Below are positions 45,590-57,604 of a stretch of DNA of 64,000 nucleotides, piece after piece (position 1 is the first letter of the stretch; the number at the start of each line of letters is the position of its first letter). Source of the stretch: Microvirga aerophila (GTDB taxonomy: Bacteria > Pseudomonadota > Alphaproteobacteria > Rhizobiales > Beijerinckiaceae); contig NZ_QOIO01000023.1 of NCBI RefSeq assembly GCF_003332305.1, positions 37,853 to 101,852 of the forward strand, read 5' to 3'. The position numbers and the translations under genes are program-made. A model generated the notes under the pieces. That model saw only the letters and a program-made list of their open reading frames with translations, was not told the origin of the DNA and searched no databases.

Positions 45590-46762
45590 GTGATTCCCAA
45601 TACGTCCAAAGCCTTCAACTTCGATCTCGGCGAGACGGCCGAGGCCATCCGCGAGACGGTGCGCGACTTCGCGCAGGACAAGATCGCGCCTCGCGCCGAG
45701 GAGATCGACCGCAAGAACGAGTTCCCGCGGGATCTCTGGCCCCAGATGGGCGAACTCGGCCTTCACGGCATCACGGTCGAGGAAGAATACGGCGGCGCAG
45801 GCCTCGGCTATCTCGAGCACGTGATCGCCATGGAGGAGATCTCCCGCGCCTCGGCTTCGGTTGGTCTCTCCTACGGGGCGCATTCCAACCTGTGCGTCAA
45901 CCAGATCCGCCGCAACGGCAACGAGGAGCAGAAGCGCCGCTATCTGCCGAAGCTCATCTCCGGCGAGCATCTAGGGGCGCTCGCCATGTCCGAGCCCGGC
46001 TCGGGCTCCGACGTGGTGTCCATGCGCACCCAGGCCGAGAAGCGCGGCGATCGTTACGTGCTCAACGGCACCAAGATGTGGATCACCAACGGCCCGACCG
46101 CGGACACCCTCGTGGTCTATGCCAAGACCGATCCGCAGGCCGGTTCGCGCGGCATCACGGCCTTCCTGATCGAGAAGGGATTCAAGGGCTTTTCCACCCA
46201 CCAGAAGCTCGACAAGATCGGCATGCGGGGGTCCGACACCTGCGAGCTGGTCTTCGAGGATTGCGAGGTGCCGGAGGAGAACGTTCTCGGCCAGGTCGGC
46301 AAGGGCGTGAGCGTGCTCATGTCGGGCCTGGATTACGAGCGCGCCGTCCTCGCGGCCGGCCCCCTGGGCATCATGCAGGCCTGCATGGACGTGGTGCTTC
46401 CTTACGTCCATGACCGCAAGCAGTTCGGCCAGCCCATCGGCACCTTCCAGCTCGTGCAGGGCAAGGTGGCTGACATGTACGTGACCATGAACGCCGCCAA
46501 GGCCTATGTGTATGCAGTCGCCAAGGCCTGCGACCGGAGCGAGACCACCCGCGAGGACGCGGCCGGCGCGATCCTCTACGCGGCCGAGCGGGCAACGCAA
46601 TGCGCCCTCGACGCCATCCAGCTTTTAGGCGGCAACGGCTACATCAACGACTACCCGACGGGCCGTCTCCTGCGCGATGCGAAGCTCTACGAGATCGGCG
46701 CCGGCACGAGCGAGATCCGCCGCATGCTGATCGGGCGCGAGCTGTTCGAGAAGACGGCTTAA
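45590..46762 (+). CDS. ivd: isovaleryl-CoA dehydrogenase
   Basis: A 390-residue acyl-CoA dehydrogenase starting at GTG 45590 with AGGAGAG upstream. Features: [17 protein letters not shown], the FAD/substrate loop [26 protein letters not shown] and the catalytic Glu in [10 protein letters not shown] (the isovaleryl type). The C-terminus [19 protein letters not shown] fits. It oxidises isovaleryl-CoA to 3-methylcrotonyl-CoA, the substrate of the carboxylase encoded at 39.6 kb. Confidence 0.93.
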   Translation: MIPNTSKAFNFDLGETAEAIRETVRDFAQDKIAPRAEEIDRKNEFPRDLWPQMGELGLHGITVEEEYGGAGLGYLEHVIAMEEISRASASVGLSYGAHSNLCVNQIRRNGNEEQKRRYLPKLISGEHLGALAMSEPGSGSDVVSMRTQAEKRGDRYVLNGTKMWITNGPTADTLVVYAKTDPQAGSRGITAFLIEKGFKGFSTHQKLDKIGMRGSDTCELVFEDCEVPEENVLGQVGKGVSVLMSGLDYERAVLAAGPLGIMQACMDVVLPYVHDRKQFGQPIGTFQLVQGKVADMYVTMNAAKAYVYAVAKACDRSETTREDAAGAILYAAERATQCALDAIQLLGGNGYINDYPTGRLLRDAKLYEIGAGTSEIRRMLIGRELFEKTA

Positions 46763-46768
46763 GCAGGC

Positions 46769-47380
46769 TCAAATCGTCCGCACATCCCGCGTGATGGCGA
46801 TCAGGGACAGCCCCTGGTCGTCATGCCGGAATAGGAGACGAAGGCTCTTCCAGGGCCGGTAGGGTTTCGCGCCCTCCGGCGTTTCGCGGATGTGAAACTC
46901 GGCCACGATCACATCGTGGGCAAACTCATGATTGTTGTTGGGCTCCAAGCCGCGCTGACGCGGCGTGTTGTAGAGTACCTCGTCCGCACGGCGGTAATCG
47001 GCGTCCCAGACGAACTCCGCGAAATAGCCGCGACATGCGGTTTCGATAGCATCCCCGCTACCGTCCCTGTAGCCCCAGACACGCACGCGCACATCCTCAC
47101 GGCAGCGCTCTACCTCGGTACGGGAGAGTTGGACGTCATCAGCATCGATCATCACGTAAGGGCTCAAGACCAAGCCCTCGCGGCCCACATGAGAGGCCAG
47201 CCGCTTGAAGTCGGAACTGGCTAAGGCATCGAGAATGTCCGCGACCGCCCGTTGCGCCACGTCGCGGGCCGCATCAGGCATAAGCCGCCGGGCTGGCTCA
47301 GGCTTGGCGAAAGCGCTGCTGCCCACCCCATGCAGCGCGACACAGAGCGCGATGGTGAGCTTCAGAAGCGTCACTCTCAT
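46769..47380 (-). CDS. hypothetical secreted protein (203 aa)
   Basis: A 203-residue protein with a signal peptide (LLKLTIALCVALHGVGSSAFA). The mature part starts PEPARRLMPDAARDVAQRAV and includes DADDVQLSRTEVERCREDV and HEFAHDVIVAEFHIRE. Two Cys could pair. No domain recognised. It ends 6 nt from the ivd stop on the opposite strand. Confidence 0.6.
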   Translation of the reverse strand: MRVTLLKLTIALCVALHGVGSSAFAKPEPARRLMPDAARDVAQRAVADILDALASSDFKRLASHVGREGLVLSPYVMIDADDVQLSRTEVERCREDVRVRVWGYRDGSGDAIETACRGYFAEFVWDADYRRADEVLYNTPRQRGLEPNNNHEFAHDVIVAEFHIRETPEGAKPYRPWKSLRLLFRHDDQGLSLIAITRDVRTI

Positions 47381-47530
47381 GGTTGCCAGACCGACACGAG
47401 CCTACCGGCCTCCCCTATGTGCATATATTAGCCTGTCTCAGCATACCGCCGCGCGCTTCCAGGGCTGCGCTGCCCGGGAAAAGGGCTATAAAGCGGTTGC
47501 GACTCTCACTTTTTCGGATTTTATAACATC

Positions 47531-48232
47531 ATGCTCGATAAAGCCATCGCCGACGCGCTGCGCGCCGCTTCCACTGCGACGATCACCACGGTGCTCCTGA
47601 AGAAAGGCATTCGACGCTGCTGGATGCAGGGGCCGATGCCATATTTTAACGCGAGCGAACGGCTCGTGGGCCGCGCCTTCACCCTGCGTTTCGTGCCCGC
47701 ACGGGAGGACTTGGCAACTCCCGAATCCTGGTCGTCTCCGCGCTCCACACGGGCGGCCATCGAGGATATGCCTGAAGGCTGCATCGCGGTGGTCGATTCC
47801 ATGGGCGTTACAGATGCGGGAATCTTCGGCGACATTCTCACGGCCCGCATGAAGAAGCGCGGCGTGACCGCCCTTGTCACGGACGGCGTGGTGCGTGACG
47901 CGGTTGGCGTCGAAGGCGCTGCGCTGCCGGTCTGGTGTTCGGGCGTCGCGGCTCCTCCGTCGGTTGCCGGCCTGACCTTCGTGGGTTGGCAGGAGCCAAT
48001 CGGCTGCGGCGGCGTGGCAGTATTCCCGGACGACGTGATCGTGGCCGATCAGGACGGCGTCGTGGTAATCCCGGCTGCCATGGTCGAGGATGTCGCCAAG
48101 GCGGCGGTCGAGCAGGAACGGCTCGAACTCTGGATCATGCGCGAAGTCGACAAGGGCGTTCCCCTGCCGGGCCTTTACCCACCGAACGCCGAGACCAAGG
48201 CGCGCTACGACGCCGAGTCCGGAAACGTCTGA
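47531..48232 (+). CDS. RraA-family protein (aldolase/RNase E regulator fold)
   Basis: A 233-residue RraA-like protein. The core GVTALVTDGVVRDAVGV contains the Asp/Arg pair for metal and substrate in 4-carboxy-4-hydroxy-2-oxoadipate aldolases; DVIVADQDGVVVIPA is the second family hallmark. The N-terminus (ISDALRAASTATITTVLLKKG) matches the longer Hyphomicrobiales type. Because RraA proteins without the full active site act otherwise, aldolase or regulator cannot be chosen. No clear Shine-Dalgarno. Confidence 0.88.
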   Translation: MLDKAIADALRAASTATITTVLLKKGIRRCWMQGPMPYFNASERLVGRAFTLRFVPAREDLATPESWSSPRSTRAAIEDMPEGCIAVVDSMGVTDAGIFGDILTARMKKRGVTALVTDGVVRDAVGVEGAALPVWCSGVAAPPSVAGLTFVGWQEPIGCGGVAVFPDDVIVADQDGVVVIPAAMVEDVAKAAVEQERLELWIMREVDKGVPLPGLYPPNAETKARYDAESGNV

Positions 48233-48256
48233 GCCCATCTGCCTGGCGGAGAACCA

Positions 48257-49081
48257 ATGTTCTACACCCTTTCGAAGATCGTCTGGTTTTTCGCTACGCC
48301 CTCGAACCTGCTGATCAGTCTCGTTCTGCTGGGGCTTCTTCTGTCCCTGTTTGGCCGCCTGAGAAGAGTCGGCACCGGTCTTGCGCTGACGGCCGCCATA
48401 GCCACCCTGGCGTTGGGGCTTTCCCCCATCGCCAGCTACATCATGGTGCCCTTGGAGGAGCGTTTTCCACCCTTCCAGGATGATGGCGCTCCGATCGACG
48501 GCATCATCCTGCTCGGAGGTTCGGTGGAAGCCGCGGATTCAGCCGCCCGCGGCCGGATCGTGGCCAATGAATCGGCGGAGCGGGTCCTCGACACAATTCA
48601 ACTCGCCTATCGCTATCCAGGCGCGAAGCTTCTGATCGTCGGCGGAGGCGGGACCGTGTTCACCAACGGCACCGCCGAAGCGCCGATCATCGCATCCTAC
48701 CTCAGGACCGTCGGCATCGATCCGGCCCGTCTCCTCGTTGAGGACCAATCGCGCTCGACCTTCGAGAACGCCACCTATGCCCGTGAAGTCGCCAAGCCCC
48801 GGGAAGGCGAGCGCTGGCTTCTGGTGACCTCGGCCTGGCATATGCCGCGCGCCGTGGGCGTCTTCGAGAAGGCTGGCTTTCCAGTCGTGCCCTATCCGGT
48901 GGATTTCCGCACCGGAGGCAGCTTCACGGATATGCGCCCCTTCGCCTTCGTGTCGGACGGGCTGCGGCGGCTCGATGTAGGCACGAAGGAATGGGCGGGG
49001 CTGATCGCTTATTACGTGGCGGGGCGCACGACAGCGTTGTTTCCGGGGCCTCAGGCTTCCGGCGGAAGCGTGAGGCGGTAG
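48257..49081 (+). CDS. YdcF/ElyC/SanA-family membrane protein
   Basis: A 274-residue protein with two N-terminal spans (LIASLVLLGLLLSLF and LTAAIATLALGLSP) and the DUF218 domain: DGIILLGGSVE, AKLLIVGGGGTVF and LVTSAWHMPRAVGVFEKAGF. Family members such as ElyC and SanA act in envelope integrity and peptidoglycan/lipid-carrier metabolism. The last 31 nt overlap the convergent DUF3253 gene. Confidence 0.88.
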   Translation: MFYTLSKIVWFFATPSNLLISLVLLGLLLSLFGRLRRVGTGLALTAAIATLALGLSPIASYIMVPLEERFPPFQDDGAPIDGIILLGGSVEAADSAARGRIVANESAERVLDTIQLAYRYPGAKLLIVGGGGTVFTNGTAEAPIIASYLRTVGIDPARLLVEDQSRSTFENATYAREVAKPREGERWLLVTSAWHMPRAVGVFEKAGFPVVPYPVDFRTGGSFTDMRPFAFVSDGLRRLDVGTKEWAGLIAYYVAGRTTALFPGPQASGGSVRR

Positions 49082-49323
49082 ATCCCCTTGAAGTCGTCAG
49101 GGTCCACTGGTCGGCCCTTCCGGAGGATGACGATGCGACCCGCTTTCATCAGGCGCACCGCTGACTGACGGACAGGCTGCATCAGGGGTCCCCACCCTTC
49201 CGGCCGGTCGCCGCCGACAGCGCGCGCCACATCGGTGGGATCGAGGTTTCGGCCCGCTCCGCGTTCGGTCACCAGGGCCAGCATCGTGGCTTCAAGCTCT
49301 TCAGGGTTTGCGTGTTTGGGCAT
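49051..49323 (-). CDS. DUF3253 protein
   Basis: A 90-residue winged-helix-like DUF3253 protein (MLALVTERGAGRNLDPTDVARAVGGD, then AVRLMKAGRIVILRKGRPVDPDDFKGIYRL). Overlaps the YdcF-like gene by 31 nt (antiparallel) and the DUF599 gene by 23 nt (same strand), so it is probably co-translated with the latter. Function unknown; DNA binding has been suggested by fold only. Confidence 0.85.
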   Translation of the reverse strand: MPKHANPEELEATMLALVTERGAGRNLDPTDVARAVGGDRPEGWGPLMQPVRQSAVRLMKAGRIVILRKGRPVDPDDFKGIYRLTLPPEA

Positions 49324-50008
49324 CGTTCCCGCTCGAGGCCGCCGCGAGGGCGTCCGACATGAATTGGCGTCGCCACATCACATAGAGCACCCCGGCTGTC
49401 GCGGCCATGAAAAGATAGGCGCTGAGAAACCACCCGAGGTACGCGAGGGAGAAAAAGAAGGCACGCTGACCGCGGTTGAAATGCTTGCCCGCAACCGCGT
49501 TCATTTCCGCCGCCTGGCGGGCCACACGAAGCGCATCGTCATGGTTGTGCGGCTCGAGAACCGGCACCGCACCCAGGATGATCGCCATGTAGTTGAACAG
49601 CCGGTACGACCACGCGAACTTGAAAAAGGCATAGACGAAGATTACCGCAAGGCCGATCACCTTCAATTCCCACATCAACGGCGTCGTCTGCGGCCCGAAG
49701 GGCAGGTCGGCGAAAACCGGCAGGATATCGCCGGCCGAGCGCAGGAGCGCCAGCACGCCGCCGATGGCGATGAGTGAGGTCGAGGCGAAGAACGCGGTTC
49801 CGTTCATCAAAGACGCCATGATGGTCGTGTCCACGATCCGGTTCTCGCGCACCACCATCTGCTCCATCCAGCGATAGCGGTATTGGTTCATGACCTTGTT
49901 GAGGCTTTTCTGCCCGGCGGGCGTGAGCTCAACGGCGGCGTGATAGCCAAGCCATGCAGCCAGGAAGAACGCGACCGCCGCATAGTCGAGGAACGTGAAA
50001 CCCAGCAT
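49301..50008 (-). CDS. DUF599 membrane protein
   Basis: A 235-residue four-span DUF599 protein (FLDYAAVAFFLAAWLGYHAAVE, then WMEQMVVRENRIVDTTIMASLMNGTAFFAS, both typical). GGAGG precedes ATG 50008. Function unknown. The C-terminal region overlaps the start of DUF3253. Confidence 0.88.
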   Translation of the reverse strand: MLGFTFLDYAAVAFFLAAWLGYHAAVELTPAGQKSLNKVMNQYRYRWMEQMVVRENRIVDTTIMASLMNGTAFFASTSLIAIGGVLALLRSAGDILPVFADLPFGPQTTPLMWELKVIGLAVIFVYAFFKFAWSYRLFNYMAIILGAVPVLEPHNHDDALRVARQAAEMNAVAGKHFNRGQRAFFFSLAYLGWFLSAYLFMAATAGVLYVMWRRQFMSDALAAASSGNDAQTRKP

Positions 50009-50075
50009 ATCGCCTCCGTTGACTCCGCCGCCATAATGCCCAGTTTGTTGAGAGCCTCAAAGTGGAGCGTCAGCC

Positions 50076-50486
50076 ATGAGTCAAACCATCACCCGCGGAT
50101 TCAAGGCCATGCTTGCCGAGGCCAATGCCAGGATCAAAACACTTTCCGCAACGGAAGCCATGGCCTTGCAAGACCGCGACGACGTGGTGTTCGTCGATCT
50201 GCGCGACCCGCGCGAACTGAACCGTGAGGGCCGCTTGCCCGGTGCGGTCCACTGTCCCAGAGGCATGCTGGAGTTCTGGATCGACCCGGAAAGCCCTTAC
50301 CACAAGCCGGTTTTTGCGCAGGACAAGACATTCGTGTTCTTCTGCGCAGCCGGATGGCGCTCAGCTTTGTCGACTGCGACAGCCCAGGACATGGGCCTGA
50401 AGCCCGTCGCCCATATCGAGGGCGGGTTTACGGCCTGGAAGGAAGCGGGCGGCCCGGTCGAGACGTCGGAGCCGCCAAATTCCTAG
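50076..50486 (+). CDS. rhodanese-like sulphurtransferase
   Basis: A 136-residue single-domain rhodanese: VVFVDLRDPRELNREGRLPGAVHCPRGMLEFW and the active-site loop FFCAAGWRSALS with Cys as nucleophile. It can carry persulphide between partners. The stop overlaps the convergent acylphosphatase stop by 4 nt. Confidence 0.93.
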   Translation: MSQTITRGFKAMLAEANARIKTLSATEAMALQDRDDVVFVDLRDPRELNREGRLPGAVHCPRGMLEFWIDPESPYHKPVFAQDKTFVFFCAAGWRSALSTATAQDMGLKPVAHIEGGFTAWKEAGGPVETSEPPNS

Positions 50487-50776
50487 ACGGTTTCGCGAAT
50501 CTTGAAGCGGCCCGAGGGATTAACGCTGCTCTCGTCGGAATCCAGCTGCTCGACCCGCTCGACGACCGCGCCTCGGGGCCCCTGCCGGCAGGCCTTCAGC
50601 ACAACCTCGACAAGGTCCCCGGGTCCTGAGAATACGGCTTCGACGGCGCCGTCCCGACGATTCCGGACCCAGCCTTTGAGGCCATGGAGCTCCGCCTGAT
50701 GATGGGTCCAGGCGCGAAAGCCCACGCCTTGAACCCGCCCATGGATCAGTACGTGCAGGGTTTTGCTCGCGGTCAT
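50483..50776 (-). CDS. acylphosphatase
   Basis: A 97-residue acylphosphatase with the active-site Arg in GRVQGVGFRAWT and Asn in GWVRNRRDG. It hydrolyses acyl-phosphates such as 1,3-bisphosphoglycerate or carbamoyl phosphate. Start ATG 50776. Confidence 0.95.
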   Translation of the reverse strand: MTASKTLHVLIHGRVQGVGFRAWTHHQAELHGLKGWVRNRRDGAVEAVFSGPGDLVEVVLKACRQGPRGAVVERVEQLDSDESSVNPSGRFKIRETV

Positions 50777-50782
50777 GATCTC

Positions 50783-51190
50783 TCAACGGTGCGCATGGCG
50801 GGCATCCGTATGCCGGCCGGAATAATTATCATCAATGGCCTGGATGAGGCGCTCGGCATTCTCCGGATCAATACGTTTGAGAATCGCGTCGATCTTGGCC
50901 TCCATGCGGTCATCCCCCTCCTTGGACTGAGGCGAGCCGACATAAAGCAGGAAAGCCAGGCCGCCAACCTGCCAGAGAAGCTGAAGGAACTCGGACTGCC
51001 AGTTCTCAAAGGTGTCCCGCATCATCAGAACGAGATAGTCCGAGAATTGGATCGGCTGAGCATGAGCTTGCTGTTCGCTGACATAAGAAAACCAGCCGAA
51101 CAGCCAATGTCCAACGAGGGTGATCGCAAAGAAGCCTAAAGTGACCCAGGCATAGCCGTATCTTTTCCAGATCGATCCCTTCGCTGTCAT
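50783..51190 (-). CDS. DUF6766-family membrane protein
   Basis: A 135-residue protein from ATG 51190 (GGAGG upstream) with two spans, the DUF6766 mark MRDTFENWQSEFLQLLWQV, and a hydrophilic helical tail ending SGRHTDARHAH. Related two-copy DUF6766 proteins are longer; this is a single-unit form. The start is chosen from the Shine-Dalgarno. It is 6 nt upstream of the acylphosphatase gene on the same strand. Confidence 0.8.
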   Translation of the reverse strand: MTAKGSIWKRYGYAWVTLGFFAITLVGHWLFGWFSYVSEQQAHAQPIQFSDYLVLMMRDTFENWQSEFLQLLWQVGGLAFLLYVGSPQSKEGDDRMEAKIDAILKRIDPENAERLIQAIDDNYSGRHTDARHAHR

Positions 51191-51257
51191 AGTCGCCTCC
51201 AACGCCATTACCAACGGCGACTCAACGCGCATGAACAGCAAAGGTTCTAGGGGCGAT

Positions 51258-51770
51258 TTAAACGCTGCGGGATTTGCGAAGGGTTCCAGCCGGGGCGCTG
51301 AAAATTGGCCGCACGGCAGGGCGTTGGACGGGCTCGGGAGCGGTTTGGGAGTTCGGCACCCAGCCCTTGAGGCTTCGGATGTAGTCCGGCGGCAGACCGG
51401 CATGTTCGGCCGCCTCGACCACCGCTTCCATATAGCCGGGCTTGGGCGCTCCGGTCTTAGCGCTCCGGCCGATATAGACCACCGCCTGCCGGGGTCCGCG
51501 TTCGGTCAGGATCGGCTGGATGACCTTCGTATAAAGCCCTGTCGACAGGCTCTCATAACGGTCGAGGGCCGGCACGTCGGCGAGAGCCAAGTCCCACAAC
51601 ATGCCCCAGACGGCCCGCTGCGGGTCCCGGACCACGGATGCGTAGCCGCCTTCGAAGATGACGAAGCGATGGCGCATCAGCCGCCCAAGCCCAACCGATT
51701 TCGAGCCGGGGCAGCGCTGGGCCATGGCGACCTGATCCATGTTGGATCCGTAGGCGAAATAGAGCGGCAT
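51258..51770 (-). CDS. gamma-glutamylcyclotransferase-family protein
   Basis: A 170-residue GGCT-fold protein: YFAYGSNMDQVAMAQRCP at the N-terminus and VWGMLWDLALADVPALDRYE in the middle. The YGSNM loop binds the gamma-glutamyl group. It may cleave gamma-glutamyl amines or glutathione-like peptides. C-terminal ~30 residues are basic and possibly disordered. Confidence 0.9.
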   Translation of the reverse strand: MPLYFAYGSNMDQVAMAQRCPGSKSVGLGRLMRHRFVIFEGGYASVVRDPQRAVWGMLWDLALADVPALDRYESLSTGLYTKVIQPILTERGPRQAVVYIGRSAKTGAPKPGYMEAVVEAAEHAGLPPDYIRSLKGWVPNSQTAPEPVQRPAVRPIFSAPAGTLRKSRSV

Positions 51771-51799
51771 GGCTCACACCTGCACTTCGAAGCCTACCC

Positions 51800-53800
<2,001 letters not shown>

Positions 53801-53914
53801 AAGCCCTCGAACGCTACAGGCCGTAAAAGATTTGAGGCCCCACTCCCGTTACTGCACATCAGTGCGTTCGGGAAGCGGGGCCGGCTCAGCAATTCGCTTA
53901 AGAGGGCGCGTCGA

Positions 53915-54328
53915 TCAGGCGGCGAGGCTCTGGAGCCTGGCATGCTGGCGGCCCCGCATGATGAAGTCGAGGAGGGCTGCATGCACGTGCTGGGTTTCAT
54001 CCAGGATGGCGTAGACGATGTTCATGGCGGTCTCGGTCGGGCCACCGACATCGAGCGCCGTGGTGAGCCATAGGGCGTCATCGCCGGGAACCACGCCAGT
54101 CGGCCGCATGCCCCACACCATGAAATCCACCACGAGGGCGGTGAGGGCCGGCCCCCAGCTGGCATCGGCATCCAGGCTCCGATCGAGGGCAAGAAGCGCC
54201 TCCGCCTCGATCCGGCTCATGATGCCGTCTTCCAGGATCTCGCGCTGAAGCTTCTTCACGTCGTCGGCTGAGATATACTTGCTGTCGATGACGGTTCCGA
54301 TGAAATCACGAAGGTTATTCTTGATCAT
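53915..54328 (-). CDS. hypothetical conserved protein (137 aa)
   Basis: A 137-residue soluble protein from ATG 54328 (GGGAG upstream), starting MIKNNLRDFIGTVIDSKYISADDV. The segment EALLALDRSLDADASWGPALTALVVDFMVWGMRPTG is helical and conserved-looking. Function unknown. The longer frame starting at 54565 lacks support and is rejected. It lies 114 nt before the pccA start. Confidence 0.65.
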   Translation of the reverse strand: MIKNNLRDFIGTVIDSKYISADDVKKLQREILEDGIMSRIEAEALLALDRSLDADASWGPALTALVVDFMVWGMRPTGVVPGDDALWLTTALDVGGPTETAMNIVYAILDETQHVHAALLDFIMRGRQHARLQSLAA

Positions 54329-54656
54329 CTGCTTGACTCCCGCCGGCTTTTGTCTGGCACCGGTTGATCTTTTATCCGAGGATGACTTTTGCACGGGGAC
54401 AGGGGTCAAACCGTTAATATGCAATTCTGAATCATCGTTGAGGTTAAGCGTTGTTGAGACTCTTTGGTTGCTGGAATCTTGCCGGGTATTCGGGATCTCC
54501 GGCCGAGCTTTGCGTTGCTGCATGCAAAGCCTTGCGGCTCTTCGGTTTCTCCCAATCAGCCCCATGTGCCACTCATCGCAGGCTGGCGCGCGTCGCAGAT
54601 GCCCGTTCAGGAAGCGGTAAGGTGTTCATTTCGTTAAAAAACAGGGGTTTTGGGGC
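54329..54656. other. intergenic region with a small dyad
   Basis: About 328 bp without a convincing gene. An inverted repeat GCTTTGC (54507-54513) and GCAAAGC (54524-54530) with a 10-nt spacer could be an operator. A promoter for the hydrolase at 54657 is probably near 54600-54640. Confidence 0.35.
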
Positions 54657-55268
54657 ATGAAAGAGCTCTCCTTCATCCACCGCTTCGAGCCGGCGTTAAC
54701 GCCCGACCTGCCCCCGCTCCTGCTTCTTCACGGGACGGGCGGCGACGAGAACGACCTGATCTCACTCGGCAAGATGATCAGCCCCGGGGCAGCTTTACTG
54801 TCACCGCGCGGAAAAGTTCTGGAAAACGGAATGCCGCGCTTCTTCCGCCGCCTGGCCGAGGGCGTTTTCGACGAGGCGGACGTGAAGGCCCGCGCCAACG
54901 AACTGGCGGATTTCATTGCCGAAGCTCGGGAGGCCTACGGCTTGCAGGCGCCTGTTGGGGTTGGCTTCTCCAACGGCGCGAACATCGCAGCGGCCTTGTT
55001 GATGCTGCGCCCCGAAGCGCTCGCAGGCGCGGTGCTCCTACGGGCGATGGTGCCCCTGAGCGAACCGCCGAAAGCAGATCTCGCCGGGAAGGGAGTGCTT
55101 ATGCTGTCCGGCTCGATGGACCCGATCATCCCGGCCGAGAACTCCGAACGCTTGGCCGAATTCCTTTCCGAATCCGGGGCCAGCGTCAAACACACGGTGC
55201 TGCCGGTGGGACACGGTCTCTCGCAGCAGGATTTGTCCTTGACGCAGAACTGGTTCCTGAACCGATAA
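54657..55268 (+). CDS. alpha/beta hydrolase (phospholipase/carboxylesterase type)
   Basis: A 203-residue small serine hydrolase of the YpfH/carboxylesterase-2 class: LLLLHGTGGDENDLISLGK (oxyanion), nucleophile elbow GVGFSNGANIA, Asp in SGSMDPIIPAE and His in VGHGLSQQD. Likely cleaves short esters or acyl compounds. Substrate unknown. Confidence 0.9.
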   Translation: MKELSFIHRFEPALTPDLPPLLLLHGTGGDENDLISLGKMISPGAALLSPRGKVLENGMPRFFRRLAEGVFDEADVKARANELADFIAEAREAYGLQAPVGVGFSNGANIAAALLMLRPEALAGAVLLRAMVPLSEPPKADLAGKGVLMLSGSMDPIIPAENSERLAEFLSESGASVKHTVLPVGHGLSQQDLSLTQNWFLNR

Positions 55269-55396
55269 GCTTTATATCCGGTCGGGCCGCGCGGGAGCAC
55301 GAGAGCCATTGAGCTATCAGTCTTTCGTGCGGAACCGACCGGACATGAGATCGTCTAACTCCGATCATCCCTCCCCACCCGCCCCATGGAATTGTC

Positions 55397-56461
55397 ATGA
55401 AAAGCTTCGGCTATGCCGCCAAATCCGCCGCCAGCCCTCTTAATCTCTTCCAGTTCGAACGACGCGAACCCGGTCCGAGGGATGTGCAGATCGACATTCT
55501 CTATTGCGGCGTTTGCCACTCGGATGTGCATACCGCCCGGGATGAGTGGGGCGGGGCGGTCTATCCGGTGGTGACCGGCCACGAGATCGTTGGACGCGTG
55601 ACCCGCGTCGGCGCTGAGGTGACCCGGTTCAAGGAAGGAGACTTGGCGGGCGTCGGCTGCATGGTCGATTCCTGCCGTCATTGCATCAATTGCGACGACG
55701 GACTGGAGCAATATTGCGACCACGGTTTCACAGGAACCTACAACAGCCCCGACAAGCGTTCGGGCGGCGTCACCTATGGAGGCTACTCGACCTCCATCGT
55801 GGTGGACGATCACTTCGTCCTGCGTATGCCCGAAAAACTCGACCCCGCCGCCGCCGCGCCTCTCCTGTGCGCGGGCATCACCACCTATTCGCCCCTTCGG
55901 GAATGGGGTGTCGGCAAGGGCCACAAGGTTGGCGTGGTCGGTCTCGGCGGCCTCGGCCATATGGGCGTAAAGCTCGCCCACGCCATGGGGGCGCATGTGG
56001 TGCTGTTCACCACGTCACCCGGCAAGACTCAGGACGCCTTGCGCCTTGGCGCGGACGAGGTGGTGGTCTCGCGGGATGAGGACGCCATGGCGGCCCACGC
56101 GGGCACCTTCCACTTCATCCTCAACACGGTGGCGGCTCCCCACAACCTGGACCCGTTCCTGTCCCTCTTGCGGCGGGACGGCACCATGACCCTCGTAGGT
56201 GCGCCCGCCGAGCCTCACCCCTCGCCCACCGTGTTCAACCTGATCTTCAAGCGCCGCCGCCTCGCAGGCTCGCTCATCGGCGGCATCGCGGAAACCCAGG
56301 AGATGCTGGATTTCTGCGCCGAGCACGGCATCGTGTCGGACATCGAGCTGATTCCGATCCACCAGATCAACGAAGCCTGGGATCGCATGGTCAAAAGCGA
56401 CGTCAAATATCGCTTCGTGATCGACATGGCGTCGCTCAAAGACGAGGTGAAGTCGCTCTAA
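55397..56461 (+). CDS. zinc-dependent alcohol dehydrogenase (NADP-type, YahK/AdhC-like)
   Basis: A 354-residue medium-chain dehydrogenase. Catalytic zinc: CGVCHSDVH and GHEIVG; structural zinc: [17 protein letters not shown]. The Rossmann fold [17 protein letters not shown] binds NAD(P). The family reduces many aldehydes, including cinnamyl-type and lignin-derived ones. The stop overlaps the convergent desulfhydrase stop by 4 nt. Confidence 0.94.
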   Translation: MKSFGYAAKSAASPLNLFQFERREPGPRDVQIDILYCGVCHSDVHTARDEWGGAVYPVVTGHEIVGRVTRVGAEVTRFKEGDLAGVGCMVDSCRHCINCDDGLEQYCDHGFTGTYNSPDKRSGGVTYGGYSTSIVVDDHFVLRMPEKLDPAAAAPLLCAGITTYSPLREWGVGKGHKVGVVGLGGLGHMGVKLAHAMGAHVVLFTTSPGKTQDALRLGADEVVVSRDEDAMAAHAGTFHFILNTVAAPHNLDPFLSLLRRDGTMTLVGAPAEPHPSPTVFNLIFKRRRLAGSLIGGIAETQEMLDFCAEHGIVSDIELIPIHQINEAWDRMVKSDVKYRFVIDMASLKDEVKSL

Positions 56462-57534
56462 AGATCGAGCGCGCCGGTCTCGAAAAAGCGCTCCATTGCG
56501 GATTCGGCAGCGCGGGTCTCGATCCCGCGCTGTTCGAGCCATGCATCGTCCAGATGCGTGCTACGATAGCGCTCACCGGAATCGCACAGCAGGGTCACAA
56601 CCGACCCCTGCTCGCCGTTGCGCACCATCTCGCTGACGATCTGCGCAACCGCCCACAGATTCGTGCCGGTGGAGCCGCCGCAGGAGCGGCCGATGCGGCG
56701 TGACAGAACGCGAGCCGCCCCAAGGCTTGCCGCATCCGGCACCGCGTGGGCGCGATCGATCAGTTCGGGCACGAAGGACGGCTCGCAGCGCGGGCGGCCG
56801 ATGCCCTCGATCACCGATGGAGGCTCGGACACGGTGCAGATGCTCCGGTCGGCCAGATGCCGGTGGAAGACCGACGCCTCCGGATCAGCCAGGCAGAGCC
56901 TCGTCGGCAGGCGGCGGTAGCGGATGTAGCGCCCAAGCGTCGCCGACGTGCCGCCGGTGCCCGCGCTGACCACGACCCAGGCCGGAACAGGATGCTCCTC
57001 ATGGGCCATCTGGCTGAAGATCGACTCGGCAATGTTGTTGTTGCCGCGCCAGTCCGTCGCTCGCTCCGCGTAGGTGAACTGGTCCATGTAGTGGCCGCCG
57101 AGGCTCTCCGCGAGCCGGGCGCTTTCCATGTACATTTCGGCGGCGCTGTCCACGAAATGGCTCTCGCCCCCATAGAAGGCGATCTGGTCGATCTTCTCCG
57201 CCGAGGTCCACCGCGGCATGACGGCGATGAAGCGCAAGCCCAGCATCCGGGCAAAATAAGCCTCCGACACTGCAGTGGACCCGCTCGACGCCTCGATGAT
57301 GGCCGTCTGAGGTCCGATCCAGCCGTTGCACAACCCATACAGAAACAGCGACCGTGCCAGCCGGTGCTTGAGGCTCCCAGAAGGATGAGTCGATTCATCC
57401 TTCAGGTAGAGTTCCACGCCGGGCGCGCGCGGCAGCGGCACGCGCAGGAGATGCGTGTCCGACGACCGGTTGAAGTCGGCCTCGATGATCTGGATGGCGT
57501 GGGCCACCCAAGCGCGGTCGGAAGAGGGTTTCAT
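56458..57534 (-). CDS. PLP-dependent L-cysteine desulfhydrase, Cds1-like
   Basis: A 358-residue type II PLP enzyme starting [20 protein letters not shown]; the PLP-binding Lys is in [14 protein letters not shown], with substrate loop [16 protein letters not shown]. Its N-terminal layout ([13 protein letters not shown]) is that of Cds1 rather than CysK. Cds1 releases hydrogen sulphide from cysteine. It lies 70 nt downstream of the SGNH hydrolase gene on the same strand. Confidence 0.85.
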   Translation of the reverse strand: MKPSSDRAWVAHAIQIIEADFNRSSDTHLLRVPLPRAPGVELYLKDESTHPSGSLKHRLARSLFLYGLCNGWIGPQTAIIEASSGSTAVSEAYFARMLGLRFIAVMPRWTSAEKIDQIAFYGGESHFVDSAAEMYMESARLAESLGGHYMDQFTYAERATDWRGNNNIAESIFSQMAHEEHPVPAWVVVSAGTGGTSATLGRYIRYRRLPTRLCLADPEASVFHRHLADRSICTVSEPPSVIEGIGRPRCEPSFVPELIDRAHAVPDAASLGAARVLSRRIGRSCGGSTGTNLWAVAQIVSEMVRNGEQGSVVTLLCDSGERYRSTHLDDAWLEQRGIETRAAESAMERFFETGALDL

Positions 57535-57604
57535 GATGAATGGCCTGACAAAAGCGCCAACTTCGCGCTCACTCGCTGAATGAGGCGATGGCGATGTTTG
57601 GATC

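Noticed and set aside
53915..54565. 216-residue version of the conserved protein at 53.9 kb
   Set aside because: The first 79 residues are low-quality; ATG 54328 has a Shine-Dalgarno.
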